Source: Bacteroidota bacterium
Lineage (GTDB): Bacteria; Bacteroidota; Bacteroidia; Cytophagales; UBA9547
Length of the DNA stretch: 54,476 nucleotides
NCBI GenBank assembly: GCA_004293915.1
Contig: RDZG01000070.1
Location: forward strand, 1-54,476
Reading direction: 5' to 3'
Under the pieces are notes generated by a model. It did not search any database, had not been told where the DNA came from, and saw only the letters and a list, made by a program, of their open reading frames with translations. Every line of letters starts with the position of its first letter. Position 1 is the first letter of the stretch. Positions 16,679-25,286 of this stretch are shown here, piece after piece. Both the position numbers and the translations under genes were made by a program.

Positions 16679-17284
16679 TTATTTCGCAGCTTTATAAAGT
16701 TCTGCCACTTTTACCCAGCTCACTACATTCCAAAATGCAGCAATATAATCGGGACGTTTATTTTGATATTTTAAATAATAAGCATGTTCCCAAACATCGA
16801 GTCCTAAAATTGGTGTACCTTTCACATCAGCAACATCCATAAGTGGATTGTCTTGATTTGGAGTCGAACTGATTGCCAATTCGCCATTTGCAACCACCAG
16901 CCAAGCCCAGCCAGAGCCAAATCTGCCAACACCTGCTTTAGCAAATTCTTCTTTGAATGTATCAAAAGAGCCAAATTTTTTATCGATAGCTGCTGCCAAA
17001 TCTCCCGTTGGTTTTCCACCCGAATTTGGTGCCAAAACTGTCCAAAAAAGCGAGTGATTATAATGTCCACCGCCATTGTTGCGAACTGGAGCAGGGTATT
17101 TACTGATATTTTTGCAAATTTCTTCAATCGAAAGATTTTCTTCAGGTTTGCCAGCAACTGCATTATTTAGGTTTGTAACATACGCATTGTGGTGGCGACC
17201 GTGATGAATTTCCATTGTCATTTTGTCGAAATGTGGTTCGAGTGCATCTACTGCATAAGGCAGAGCAGGAAGTGTAAAAGCCAT
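16679..17284 (-). CDS. sod: Superoxide dismutase, Fe/Mn family
   Basis: A 201-residue enzyme that dismutates superoxide to O2 and H2O2. Metal ligands are visible: His in [13 protein letters not shown] (about 27), His in NHSLFW (about 78), and Asp and His in [18 protein letters not shown] (about 160-165). [10 protein letters not shown] and TPNQDNPLM (Gln in the second half) resemble manganese or cambialistic forms more than strict iron enzymes. Complete from ATG 17284, without signal peptide, so cytoplasmic. It has its own promoter and terminator. Confidence 0.95.
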   Translation of the reverse strand: MAFTLPALPYAVDALEPHFDKMTMEIHHGRHHNAYVTNLNNAVAGKPEENLSIEEICKNISKYPAPVRNNGGGHYNHSLFWTVLAPNSGGKPTGDLAAAIDKKFGSFDTFKEEFAKAGVGRFGSGWAWLVVANGELAISSTPNQDNPLMDVADVKGTPILGLDVWEHAYYLKYQNKRPDYIAAFWNVVSWVKVAELYKAAK

Positions 17285-17313
17285 AAAATTAAGTATTTAG
17301 ATTTTTGATGAAA

Positions 17314-17343
17314 CGAATATACAACTGTAAATTATGTTACAAA
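17314..17343 (-). promoter_or_regulatory. Promoter of sod
   Basis: On the minus strand TTTG (17343-17340) is followed after 18 bases by TATATTCG (17321-17314), one mismatch from TAnnTTTG. The sod ATG is 29 bases further on. Confidence 0.5.
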
Positions 17344-17431
17344 GTTATTTTTATTCTTAGATTTTAAAATATTTGATTTGAAATAATTGTTCCAAAACCG
17401 ATTTCAAGTATTATTTAAACATAATTTTTAG

Positions 17432-17439
17432 TACGTTTG
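17432..17439 (+). promoter_or_regulatory. -7 element of the glycosyltransferase gene
   Basis: TACGTTTG is a perfect TAnnTTTG match ten bases before the ATG at 17450. Transcription would start only about 4-6 bases before the start codon, giving a nearly leaderless mRNA. No clear TTTG lies at -33. Confidence 0.45.
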
Positions 17440-17449
17440 AGTTTAGATT

Positions 17450-18499
17450 ATGAAAATAGCCATTGATGTTTCGGGTTTGCGTTCTAAAAAACTAACGGGT
17501 GTTGGGACATACACTGTTAATTTGATTAAATCGTTGCAAAACGATTTTGATTCAAGTGTTAATGGCGTTTTTCGCATTTCAAGATTTAAACACCAAGAAA
17601 TAATTAAAAAAAATAGTGGTCTTGAAAACATAAAACCAATTATCCCATTTGTAATCCCGCAATGCGATGTGTTTCATGGTCCAGATTTTTGGATTCCAAA
17701 GTTTGGTAAATTTAAAAAAGTAGTTACAATTCATGATTTAGCCGTTTATCACGAAGATTTATACGAGCCCAATGCTGCAAAATATTATCAAAATAGATAC
17801 GAAAATACATTGCTTGAACATAATCCTGATCATATAATTGTTGATACAGAATTCATCAAAAACGAATTTTTGAATCGTTTTCCACGTTTTGAAAATAAAA
17901 TTTCTGCCATTTCATTGGGTGTAAATCATTTTAATTTTACTTTTAAGTCGCCTCCACTATTTGATTTTCCATACATTGTTTGTTTAGGTACAATTGAAAA
18001 GCGAAAAAATATTTCAAATTTATATCGTGCATTTCAGCTTTTGAAGCAAAAAAATAAAGAAATAAAACTCATATTGATTGGCGGAATGGGGTTTTTAGAT
18101 ACCGAACTTTCTCAAATTGTTTCAGAAATAAAACAAGATAGCCGAGTGATTCTAACAGGATATTTAGAAGAAAATAAAGCACAAAATATACTTTCAAATG
18201 CGTTAATTAGCGTGTATCCATCTCTTTATGAGGGTTTTGGATTTCCAATTTTGGAGCCAATGGTTTATGGTGTGCCTGTGATTACATCTAATTTTGGTTC
18301 GATGTGCGAAGTGGCATCCAATGCGGCTTTAGTTTGCGACACCACCCAAATTGATGTTTTAGCTCAAAATATTGAATATTTACTTGAAAATGAATCTGTT
18401 AGAAATGATTTTATCCAAAAAGGATTTGAAAGAACAAAATTTTTGACTTGGCAAAAATGTGCAGAGCAAACTAAAAAAGTCTATCAATTGGTATGTTAG
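17450..18499 (+). CDS. Glycosyltransferase family 4
   Basis: A 349-residue GT-B enzyme starting MKIAIDVSGLRSKKLTGVGTYTVNL, the N-terminal glycine-rich loop of GT4. Acceptor half includes TIHDLAVYHEDLY. The donor half has GTIEKRKNISNLYRAF, the RVILTGYL segment and the E-x7-E motif YEGFGFPILEP (about 262-272). It transfers a sugar from a nucleotide donor to an unidentified acceptor; the HDL..H pattern is common in mannosyltransferases. Its last 29 codons (from 18404) are duplicated at 19871-19957, beyond an inserted nuclease gene, so the 3' end here could be either the original or a substituted one. Both versions end in a valid stop. Confidence 0.88.
   Translation: MKIAIDVSGLRSKKLTGVGTYTVNLIKSLQNDFDSSVNGVFRISRFKHQEIIKKNSGLENIKPIIPFVIPQCDVFHGPDFWIPKFGKFKKVVTIHDLAVYHEDLYEPNAAKYYQNRYENTLLEHNPDHIIVDTEFIKNEFLNRFPRFENKISAISLGVNHFNFTFKSPPLFDFPYIVCLGTIEKRKNISNLYRAFQLLKQKNKEIKLILIGGMGFLDTELSQIVSEIKQDSRVILTGYLEENKAQNILSNALISVYPSLYEGFGFPILEPMVYGVPVITSNFGSMCEVASNAALVCDTTQIDVLAQNIEYLLENESVRNDFIQKGFERTKFLTWQKCAEQTKKVYQLVC
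18404..18490. repeat. Left direct repeat (GT4 gene 3' end)
   Basis: These 87 bases match 19871-19957 with four mismatches. As codons they encode NDFIQKGFERTKFLTWQKC and onward to KVYQL. Three of the four changes are synonymous and one is Phe/Leu. The two copies enclose the DUF1016 gene and a RhuM-like fragment. Confidence 0.92.
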
Positions 18500-18652
18500 C
18501 AAATAAATTAAGCCATATTTTGCCTTATGAAATTATTTTTGCATAATTTATATTACAAAATTTAAGTAACTATGTAAAAAAAATATCCTTTAAGTTAAAT
18601 ACTACCTATCCAAAAGAAGTGGCAATATTTTAAAATTATATTTATTTTAAAA

Positions 18653-19684
18653 ATGGCAGATAAAAATCAAAATAACGTCATAGTAACTCCCGAAAATGCC
18701 TTACTTACTGAGTTATCTCAGCTCATTGAGCAAAGTCAGCAGCAGGTTGTTTCGCAAGCCAATAGCACCCTTACATTGCTTTTTTGGCATATTGGTAACC
18801 GCATCAATAAAGAAATACTACAAAATAAACGAGCAGATTATGGCAAACAGATTGTGTCGATACTGTCTACACAATTGAAAGAAAAATATGGCAGAAATTT
18901 TGAGTTGGGAAACCTAAGAAGGATGTTGCAGTTTGCCGAGCTATTTTCTGATTTGCAAATTGTCGCGACACTGTCGCGACAATTGAGTTGGTCTCATTTT
19001 AGAGAATTAATTCCAATAAAAAGCCAAGAGGCAAGGATTTTTTATGCCCAAACATCTGCAACCCAAACATTAGGCGTAAGAGAATTGCGCAAACAAATTA
19101 GCACCAAAACCTTTGAACGCAGCAGCATAGCCAATTTACAAAACACCAGTAATCACCCAGCCATACATAACACTTTTAAAGATCCTTACTTTTTAGATTT
19201 CTTAGGGCTGCAAAACACTTATTTAGAAAAGGATTTAGAAGCTGCTATTTTACGTGAATTAGAAGCCTTTATATTAGAGTTGGGCAAAGGCTTTGCCTTT
19301 GTAGAACGCCAAAAGCGTATGATAATAGATGGCGAAGATTTTCATTTAGACCTGCTTTTTTATCACCGAAATTTAAAACGATTAGTAGCCATAGAACTAA
19401 AGTTGGGCAAGTTTGAAGCCGAACATAAAGGACAAATGGAATTGTATTTAAAATGGCTCGATAAGCACGAAAAGGCAGCAGGGGAGTTGCCACCAGTAGG
19501 CTTAATTCTATGTGCCGAAAGCAGCAGGGAGCAAATAGAATTATTGGAAATGCACAAAGACGGCATAATGGTAGCCGAATACTGGACAGAACTACCACCC
19601 AAAAAACAATTAGAAAAAAAGATACACAGCATTTTAATAGAAGCCAAAGAAAGGATAGAAAGGAATAAAATGATTAATGGTTAA
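18653..19684 (+). CDS. DUF1016 / YhcG-type PD-(D/E)XK nuclease
   Basis: A 343-residue protein with the two domains of this family. The N-terminal DUF1016_N helical region (about 15-170) has LTLLFWHIGNRINKEIL and LSRQLSWSHFRELIPI. The C-terminal nuclease domain (about 180-343) shows D233, E248 and K250 in FHLDLLFYHR...VAIELKLGKF, and YLKWLDKHEK. Family members occur near restriction systems and in phage-related regions; the function is unproven and thought to involve DNA cleavage or branched DNA. The gene is the main cargo of a segment flanked by copies of the GT4 gene's 3' end. Neighbours are not related in function. Confidence 0.88.
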   Translation: MADKNQNNVIVTPENALLTELSQLIEQSQQQVVSQANSTLTLLFWHIGNRINKEILQNKRADYGKQIVSILSTQLKEKYGRNFELGNLRRMLQFAELFSDLQIVATLSRQLSWSHFRELIPIKSQEARIFYAQTSATQTLGVRELRKQISTKTFERSSIANLQNTSNHPAIHNTFKDPYFLDFLGLQNTYLEKDLEAAILRELEAFILELGKGFAFVERQKRMIIDGEDFHLDLLFYHRNLKRLVAIELKLGKFEAEHKGQMELYLKWLDKHEKAAGELPPVGLILCAESSREQIELLEMHKDGIMVAEYWTELPPKKQLEKKIHSILIEAKERIERNKMING

Positions 19685-19707
19685 TTGTAATTTTTAATTG
19701 GCTTACT

Positions 19708-19868
19708 CAAAAGGCAAAGGCAGAACTGTTTGGGGTAAAAGTGCCAGTCATTAGCAAATATTTAACCAATATTTTTGAACCAAAGAGTTAGAAGAAAATT
19801 TTGCTATTTCCATTTTGAAATAACTGCTTTGATGGCAAAAACCAAAAAACAAGCTATTAAATGCTAAT
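19708..19868 (+). pseudogene. RhuM-family DNA-binding remnant
   Basis: A frame at 19708 reads QKAKAELFGVKVPVISKYLTNIFE and then stops. A shifted frame continues KELEENFAISILK. This is the helix-turn-helix-like N-terminal motif of RhuM-type virulence proteins (consensus like LAELFGVxxxTISxHLxNIF...GEL). RhuM genes often accompany restriction genes and DUF1016 nucleases. The start and C-terminal domain are absent and at least one frameshift is present. Confidence 0.6.
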
Positions 19869-19870
19869 TC

Positions 19871-19957
19871 AATGATTTTATTCAAAAAGGATTTGAAAGA
19901 ACAAAATTATTGACTTGGCAAAAATGTGCAGAGCAAACTAAAAAAGTATATCAGTTG
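19871..19957. repeat. Right direct repeat (second GT4 3' end)
   Basis: Second copy of 18404-18490. It continues in frame to QLIY-stop (TAA at 19964-19966), so it too encodes a complete GT4 C-terminus, differing slightly from the functional gene's QLVC-stop. Downstream sequence is unrelated to that after the left copy. Confidence 0.92.
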
Positions 19958-20039
19958 ATTTATTAATTTTTAAAAGTTCATTTTATAAAATTTAATAAGT
20001 TTAATTTTTAAATATTTATTAAATAAAAATAAAAATTTA

Positions 20040-20069
20040 TTGTTTATTAATAAATATTTATTATATTTG
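20040..20069 (+). promoter_or_regulatory. Promoter of the DUF2975-HTH operon
   Basis: TTG at 20040-20042 and a perfect -7 element TATATTTG at 20062-20069 are spaced by 19 bases. The predicted transcript begins near 20076, which places the start codon at ATG 20082 and rules out an upstream in-frame start at 20040. Confidence 0.65.
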
Positions 20070-20081
20070 TCAAAACAAGCC

Positions 20082-20738
20082 ATGAAAAATCTCACTTTAA
20101 TTATTTGCAAAATCATAAAAGCAATTTACTATCTTTCTATTGGTTGCTTTCTTTTATTAACTATTTTTGGAATACTGACTCTAACAAATTTGATTTCTAC
20201 AAATGATGGAGACCATAAATTTATTCTTGATTATAAATTAAACAAAGCCATTGTAATAAATCAAAATGGTAAAAATTATTCTGAATTAGAAAATTTTAAG
20301 GTTTTTGATAGCCAAATCATTATTGAAAAAGTTAAAGTATCCTATAATTTAAAAAACCAAACTAATTTAGGTTTACTATTAATTTTCTTTGCATTCATTG
20401 TTTATGGAACAGTTATACTTATTTTAAAATCACTATTAAGAATTCTTTACCAAATTAAAAACAACGATCCTTTTAGTTTGAGTACAATTAAAGATATTCG
20501 TTTAATTGGATTTATTATATTATTTATTACACCGCTTTCTATAATCATTGATTTTTGTGTGAAATTCATATTAATAGATGTTATCTTAGACAATAACTTT
20601 TCTATTTTCCATAATTTTGTATATCATTTTGATTTGCTATTCTTAAATTCAATTTTTCCAGGATTAATAATTTTAATACTGGCTGAAGTTTTTAAATCAG
20701 GTTTTGAACTAAAGAAAGAACAAGAGCTAACTATCTAA
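20082..20738 (+). CDS. DUF2975 membrane protein
   Basis: About 218 residues from ATG 20082 (MKNLTLIICKI). Four membrane helices are visible: about 10-35 (AIYYLSIGCFLLLTIFGI), 100-125 (LGLLLIFFAFIVYGTVIL), 145-175 (IRLIGFIILFITPLSIII) and 190-215. Residues YQIKNNDPFSLSTIKDIR between helices two and three are the conserved cytoplasmic motif (NPFxxxxxxxIR). A loop of about 50 residues after helix one faces outward. The function is unknown; these proteins almost always precede a small HTH regulator, as here (5-base gap), and are thought to sense a membrane signal for it. Confidence 0.85.
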   Translation: MKNLTLIICKIIKAIYYLSIGCFLLLTIFGILTLTNLISTNDGDHKFILDYKLNKAIVINQNGKNYSELENFKVFDSQIIIEKVKVSYNLKNQTNLGLLLIFFAFIVYGTVILILKSLLRILYQIKNNDPFSLSTIKDIRLIGFIILFITPLSIIIDFCVKFILIDVILDNNFSIFHNFVYHFDLLFLNSIFPGLIILILAEVFKSGFELKKEQELTI

Positions 20739-20743
20739 TAATC

Positions 20744-20950
20744 ATGGCAATAATTGTAAATATTGATGTTATGTTGGCAAAACGAAAAATGGCATCAAAA
20801 GAATTAGCAGAAAAAATAGATATTACACTTGCAAATCTTTCGATTTTAAAAACTGGAAAAGCAAAAGCTATTCGTTTTTCAACTCTTGAAGCCATTTGCA
20901 GTTATTTAGAATGCCAACCTGGCGACATTCTTGAATTTAAAAAAGATTAA
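20744..20950 (+). CDS. Small Cro/CI-type HTH regulator (YozG-like)
   Basis: A 68-residue single-domain regulator: MAIIVNIDVMLAKRKMASKELAEKIDIT..., with the recognition helix in NLSILKTGKAKAIRFSTLE and the closing motif LECQPGDILEF. Such proteins bind operators as dimers, and the partner is the DUF2975 protein just upstream in the same transcript. The target is likely the operon's own promoter, by analogy with similar pairs; no operator could be defined. Confidence 0.9.
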   Translation: MAIIVNIDVMLAKRKMASKELAEKIDITLANLSILKTGKAKAIRFSTLEAICSYLECQPGDILEFKKD

Positions 20951-20998
20951 GCTAACATCTATTTCAAACTTATTTGTAAACTTGCATCAATAATTGAT

Positions 20999-21925
20999 AT
21001 GCAGGTATTTACAGACTTAAATAAAGTTGATTTCAAAAATTGTGTTGCCACAATTGGTATTTTTGATGGCGTACATTTGGCTCATCAAATGTTGTTGCAA
21101 AGACTTAGAAATGAAGCCAATAAATCGCATTCTCAGTCTGTGGTAATTACTTTTTCGCCTCATCCACGAAAAGTTTTGCAGCCTGAAATTGATTTGAAAC
21201 TTTTATCTACTCAGTCTGAAAAATATCAACTTCTCAAACAAACGGGTTGTGTAGATGCTATTGTAGAAATAAATTTTACAACAGCCTTTTCAACCATTTC
21301 TGCAAACGAATTTTGTTTAGAAATTTTGCAAAAAAAGCTCCATGTTTCGACTTTGATTTTGGGCTACGATCACCACTTTGGTAACAAAAGAGAAGGCAAT
21401 ATTCGGTATTTCGACTCGCATCGTTTCGATTTTAATGTAATTGAAATTGAAAAACAAATGATTGATAATTTGGCTATTAACTCAAGCACAATCAGAAATG
21501 AGTTGCTTTTTGGAAAATTAAAAAATGCCAATTTGCTTTTGGGCAGAAATTACACCTTTTCAGGTATTGTGGTCCAAGGCAATAAATTGGGCAGAACGAT
21601 TGGCTTCCCAACTGCCAACATAATGCCAACTGAAACCTCAAAATTGATTCCTCAAAATGGGGTTTATGCTGTAAAAATAAAAATAGAAACATTTGATAAT
21701 CAAATATTTAATGGCATGTTAAATATTGGTTTTCGACCAACAGTTGATGGTTCTAAGCTAACAATAGAAGCCCATGTTTTTGATTTTGATGCTGATATAT
21801 ATTCTAAAAACATTAGCATAGAATTAGTAGAAAAAATAAGAGAAGAAATAAAATTTGATTCTATAGCATCGTTAAAAAATCAATTACAAAAAGATAAAAA
21901 TGCAATTTTGGCATTGTTGAGTTAG
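20999..21925 (+). CDS. ribF: Bifunctional riboflavin kinase / FAD synthetase RibF
   Basis: A 308-residue enzyme that phosphorylates riboflavin to FMN and adenylates it to FAD. The N-terminal nucleotidyltransferase domain (1 to about 180) has [33 protein letters not shown] and [10 protein letters not shown]. The C-terminal kinase domain (about 185-305) has [19 protein letters not shown] and [13 protein letters not shown]. Length and order are standard. It is on the same strand as obgE, 68 bases upstream. Confidence 0.95.
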   Translation: MQVFTDLNKVDFKNCVATIGIFDGVHLAHQMLLQRLRNEANKSHSQSVVITFSPHPRKVLQPEIDLKLLSTQSEKYQLLKQTGCVDAIVEINFTTAFSTISANEFCLEILQKKLHVSTLILGYDHHFGNKREGNIRYFDSHRFDFNVIEIEKQMIDNLAINSSTIRNELLFGKLKNANLLLGRNYTFSGIVVQGNKLGRTIGFPTANIMPTETSKLIPQNGVYAVKIKIETFDNQIFNGMLNIGFRPTVDGSKLTIEAHVFDFDADIYSKNISIELVEKIREEIKFDSIASLKNQLQKDKNAILALLS

Positions 21926-21960
21926 TTTTTAATTATTCCTCATTTTTACGTTCAAAATGT

Positions 21961-21968
21961 TATCTTTG
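21961..21968 (+). promoter_or_regulatory. -7 element of obgE
   Basis: TATCTTTG, a perfect TAnnTTTG, lies 25 bases before the obgE ATG. A good TTTG is not seen about 19 bases upstream (only a T-run), so the promoter is tentative. Confidence 0.45.
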
Positions 21969-21993
21969 CCATCCAAAAAAATGCAAAGCATCT

Positions 21994-22983
21994 ATGTCTA
22001 ACCCCAATTTTATTGATTATGTAAAGATTTTTTGCCGTTCGGGCAATGGAGGACCTGGTTCTATGCATTTTAGAAGAGAAAAAGCTGCCGAATTTGGAGG
22101 TCCCGATGGTGGAGATGGAGGAAGAGGCGGGCATATTATTTTGCGAGGTAACAAACAAATGTGGACTTTATTGCATTTAAAATATCGCAAACATATTCAT
22201 GCAAAAGATGGACAAGGAGGTATGGCGGCACGCATGCATGGTGCCGATGCTGATGATATTTACTTAGATGTTCCATTGGGGACTGTTGTTAAAAATGCTG
22301 AAACGTTAGAAACGATTTTGGAAATAACCGAACATGGACAAGAGTCTATTTTGATGAAAGGTGGAAAAGGAGGACATGGCAATGATTATTTTAAAACTTC
22401 TACTAATCAAGCACCTCGCTATGCTCAACCAGGCATTCCTTGCCAAGAAGCTTGGGTAATAATGGAGTTGAAAGTTTTGGCTGATGTAGGTTTGGTTGGG
22501 TTTCCAAATGCAGGAAAATCAACTTTATTATCTGTTGTTTCGGCTGCAAAACCTGAAATTGCAGATTATCCATTTACAACCTTAGTACCCAATTTAGGAG
22601 TAGTTAGTTACAGAAACGGACTTTCGTTTGTGATGGCGGATATTCCTGGAATTATAGAAGGTGCTGCCGAAGGAAAAGGACTTGGTGTGCGTTTTTTGCG
22701 ACATATTGAACGAAATTCGATGTTGCTTTTTTTGATTGCTGCCGATAGTAAAGATATTGTAAAAGAATATAAAATTTTAGAAAAAGAACTCAAAAAATAC
22801 AATCCAGAATTATTACGAAAACAACGCATTTTAGCAATTTCAAAATCGGATATGCTTGACGATGAGCTTGTTGCAGAAATAAAACAAACCTTACCAAAAA
22901 AAGTACCACATATTTTTATTTCATCCATTACAAACCAAAATATTGATGCACTTAAAGATATGATTTGGAAAGAATTGAATTAA
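21994..22983 (+). CDS. obgE: GTPase ObgE/CgtA
   Basis: A 329-residue essential GTPase involved in 50S ribosome maturation and stringent control. It has the glycine-rich Obg fold (1 to about 158; [22 protein letters not shown] with repeated GG-G turns), then the G domain: G1 GFPNAGKST (about 166), G2 TTLVPN, G3 [16 protein letters not shown] (about 210) and G4-like ISKSDML near 289. The variable C-terminal domain of Bacillus or E. coli Obg is absent, as in many Bacteroidota. Confidence 0.96.
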   Translation: MSNPNFIDYVKIFCRSGNGGPGSMHFRREKAAEFGGPDGGDGGRGGHIILRGNKQMWTLLHLKYRKHIHAKDGQGGMAARMHGADADDIYLDVPLGTVVKNAETLETILEITEHGQESILMKGGKGGHGNDYFKTSTNQAPRYAQPGIPCQEAWVIMELKVLADVGLVGFPNAGKSTLLSVVSAAKPEIADYPFTTLVPNLGVVSYRNGLSFVMADIPGIIEGAAEGKGLGVRFLRHIERNSMLLFLIAADSKDIVKEYKILEKELKKYNPELLRKQRILAISKSDMLDDELVAEIKQTLPKKVPHIFISSITNQNIDALKDMIWKELN

Positions 22984-22990
22984 GTTTCAA

Positions 22991-23908
22991 TTATTTTATC
23001 TTCCCCAAAATTTCAAAAAGTTTAGGATAAAAAATACCTTCTTGCTCATACATAGGATAGTGTCCACAGGCATTTATCCACGAAATTTGAGTTTTTGGCA
23101 TTAAATTTTTTAGTTCATAAGTTACAAAAGCTAGTGGGTCTTGTTTTCCACAAATCGCAAAAATTGGTCTGGTAAACAAAGGTAATTTTGAAGTTAAATC
23201 TAGTTTAGTTTTTTTTAAATCAAGCAACATCAAATCCATTGTTTTTTCATTTAAAGTTGCAGCCGAAAGTTTAAAAGAAATTTCATCTACTTTATTAATA
23301 TTATAAATATTTGTAAAATTCATCAGTTTTCTTTTTTCTAACGAATCCATAAATGACATTTTTCCTAGTTTTTCTTTTGTAAGTAATGAATCTAACATCT
23401 GCCATTCGGCATGTCCATATCGAGTTAAACGATTGAGCCTCAGTGTGTACCAAAAATTATCATTTGGGTTGAAAGACGAAGTTCCTATCAAAATCAGAGC
23501 TTTTACTTTTTCAGGCGAAACACAAGCAAAACTCATTGCTAACAATCCACCCCAAGAATGTCCATAAAATATAGCCTCTTTTAGTTTTAAATGATGTAAT
23601 AATTTTGTTAAATCATTATGATATGATTTGATATTGATGGTTGTAGAATCAAAAGGAGAGGGAATAGAGCGACCAGTTCCTCGCTGCTCTAACACAATAC
23701 ATCTGTATTTTTTGCTCAAATTTGTGGCTATTTCTAGTTCTTTTTCTGCCGAAAATCCTGGTCCGCCACTAAGCATAATTATAGGTTTCCCTTTTCCAAA
23801 TTCATGAAAATAGATATAACCATTTTTGTGTTTTATAGAATCTGTTTTTTGGGCAATGGCTGATAAGCCAGTTAAAATACTCAAAAATATGAAAACCAAT
23901 TTCAACAT
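22991..23908 (-). CDS. Exported alpha/beta hydrolase (proline iminopeptidase-like)
   Basis: A 305-residue protein with signal peptide MLKLVFIFLSILTGLSAIAQ, then an alpha/beta hydrolase domain: oxyanion HGGPG-like MLSGGPGFSAE (about 45), LEQRGTGRS (about 75), nucleophile elbow GHSWGG (about 117), acid CGKQDPLAF (about 254) and His in CGHYPMYE (about 286). The GGPG and DQRGxGxS pattern is typical of peptidase family S33 (prolyl aminopeptidases), but substrates vary widely. It should act in the periplasm or at the surface. It converges with obgE (8-base gap). Confidence 0.82.
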   Translation of the reverse strand: MLKLVFIFLSILTGLSAIAQKTDSIKHKNGYIYFHEFGKGKPIIMLSGGPGFSAEKELEIATNLSKKYRCIVLEQRGTGRSIPSPFDSTTINIKSYHNDLTKLLHHLKLKEAIFYGHSWGGLLAMSFACVSPEKVKALILIGTSSFNPNDNFWYTLRLNRLTRYGHAEWQMLDSLLTKEKLGKMSFMDSLEKRKLMNFTNIYNINKVDEISFKLSAATLNEKTMDLMLLDLKKTKLDLTSKLPLFTRPIFAICGKQDPLAFVTYELKNLMPKTQISWINACGHYPMYEQEGIFYPKLFEILGKIK

Positions 23909-24089
23909 ATCTTGTGGGTTGTGATTTTAGCGTTCTAATATAATACTATTTATTTTAATGTAATATTTATTTTAAAATATAACATACCAAAATGACTAAA
24001 AACAAAATATCTTTTCTTTTTAAGGAACAATAATTTGGAATTTTGAGTTTTAAATCATAACTTGCAATAGTTTGAATCTTTTAGAAAAT

Positions 24090-24476
24090 ATGACAGCAGC
24101 TATAACAGAAGGCATAAAAATTAGTGTAAATACAGAATATCAACCTGAATATTCAAATCCATTCAATTTACATTATGTGTTTGCTTATAAAATTTTGATA
24201 GAAAATAATAGTGAGCATACTGTTCAGTTGTTGCGCAGAAAATGGTTTATTTACGATTCTGATGGCAGCATTAGAGAAGTTGAGGGTGAGGGAGTTGTGG
24301 GGCAACAACCGATACTAGAACCTGGCGAAGTTCATCAATATGTTTCTGGATGCAATTTAAAATCTTCGATGGGCAAAATGAAAGGTTTTTATACAATGGA
24401 GCGAACTATGGACAGCAAAACTTTTAATGTTACAATCCCAGAATTTACACTTATTCCCCCTTTTAAACTCAATTAG
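24090..24476 (+). CDS. apaG: ApaG protein
   Basis: A 128-residue fibronectin-III-like protein from ATG 24090 (MTAAITEGIKISV), exactly the usual length; a TTG at 24072 would add six residues. The conserved core is EYSNPFNLHYVFAYKILIEN, LLRRKWFIYDSDG, VEGEGVVGQQPILEPGE, YVSGCNLKSSMGKMKGFYTM. The Salmonella protein (CorD) was linked to Co2+ resistance and Mg2+ efflux; related domains occur in eukaryotic F-box proteins. Three bases separate it from the next gene, suggesting co-transcription. Confidence 0.93.
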   Translation: MTAAITEGIKISVNTEYQPEYSNPFNLHYVFAYKILIENNSEHTVQLLRRKWFIYDSDGSIREVEGEGVVGQQPILEPGEVHQYVSGCNLKSSMGKMKGFYTMERTMDSKTFNVTIPEFTLIPPFKLN

Positions 24477-24479
24477 TAG

Positions 24480-25244
24480 TTGAAAATTTTTTCTTTTTTA
24501 AAATATTATTTAATAGCAAAAAACGAGCATGCTATTCATGCTCCATTTCTTTATAATTTATATTGCTATTTAAAAAAAGATTGTTTGGTAGATTTCAATC
24601 ATATCGAAACCATTAGAAATCAATTACTTAACAACAATACTATCATAGATTTAGACGAAATTGGCATGGGTTCCAAAGTTTTGCACACAAAAAAACGCAA
24701 GATTTCGAGTATTGCCAAAACATCGCTTTCAACTCAAAAATATTCAATTTTACATCATAAATTAATTCAATATTTCAAACCCAAAACAATTGTTGAGCTA
24801 GGTACTTCGTTTGGAATCAATACATTATATCTTGCAAATGCCAATCCAGATGCTGTGGTTTATACTTTTGAAGGCTCAAAAAAAATAGCAGAAATTGCAA
24901 AAAATAATTTTATTGCTAGAAAAAATATTACATTAATAGAAGGCAATTTTGATGTTACTTTAGAAAAAACATTGAATCATTTTGCTGAAAAAGTTGATTA
25001 TGTTTTTATAGATGGCAACCATGCATTAGAACCTACATTGCATTATTTTGAACTTATTTTGCACTTTTCTAATGAAAAAACCATCTTTATTTTTGATGAT
25101 ATTCATTGGTCTGACGAAATGGAAATGGCTTGGAAGCAAATAAAAATGCATACAAACGTAACATTATCAGTCGATTTGCTGTATCTAGGTATAGTATTCG
25201 TTTCAAAAAAACTTTCTAAACAGCATTTTGTATTAAAGTATTAA
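24480..25244 (+). CDS. Class I SAM-dependent methyltransferase
   Basis: A 254-residue protein with a TTG start directly after apaG (MKIFSFLKYYLIAKNEHAIHAPFLYNLY). This N-terminal segment is conserved in a Bacteroidota family. SAM motif I reads IVELGTSFGINTLYLA (about 104), motif II VYTFEGSKKIAE, and VDYVFIDGNHALEPTLHYFE (about 175) resembles O-methyltransferase family 3. The substrate is unknown. No ATG precedes in frame close enough, so the TTG start is likely but not proven. Confidence 0.8.
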   Translation: MKIFSFLKYYLIAKNEHAIHAPFLYNLYCYLKKDCLVDFNHIETIRNQLLNNNTIIDLDEIGMGSKVLHTKKRKISSIAKTSLSTQKYSILHHKLIQYFKPKTIVELGTSFGINTLYLANANPDAVVYTFEGSKKIAEIAKNNFIARKNITLIEGNFDVTLEKTLNHFAEKVDYVFIDGNHALEPTLHYFELILHFSNEKTIFIFDDIHWSDEMEMAWKQIKMHTNVTLSVDLLYLGIVFVSKKLSKQHFVLKY

Positions 25245-25260
25245 TTTTTTTATACTTTTG
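25227..25260 (+). promoter_or_regulatory. Promoter of the coiled-coil protein gene
   Basis: A perfect -7 element TACTTTTG (25253-25260) lies 26 bases before the ATG. A TTTG at 25227-25230 is 22 bases upstream of it, longer than the usual 18-20, so the -33 part is doubtful. Confidence 0.4.
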
Positions 25261-25286
25261 CAATTAATAATTACGTAAATATATAT

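Noticed and set aside
20040-20081. Upstream in-frame start of the DUF2975 protein
   Set aside because: A complete promoter (TTG, 19 bases, TATATTTG) lies inside that stretch; translation must begin downstream, at ATG 20082.
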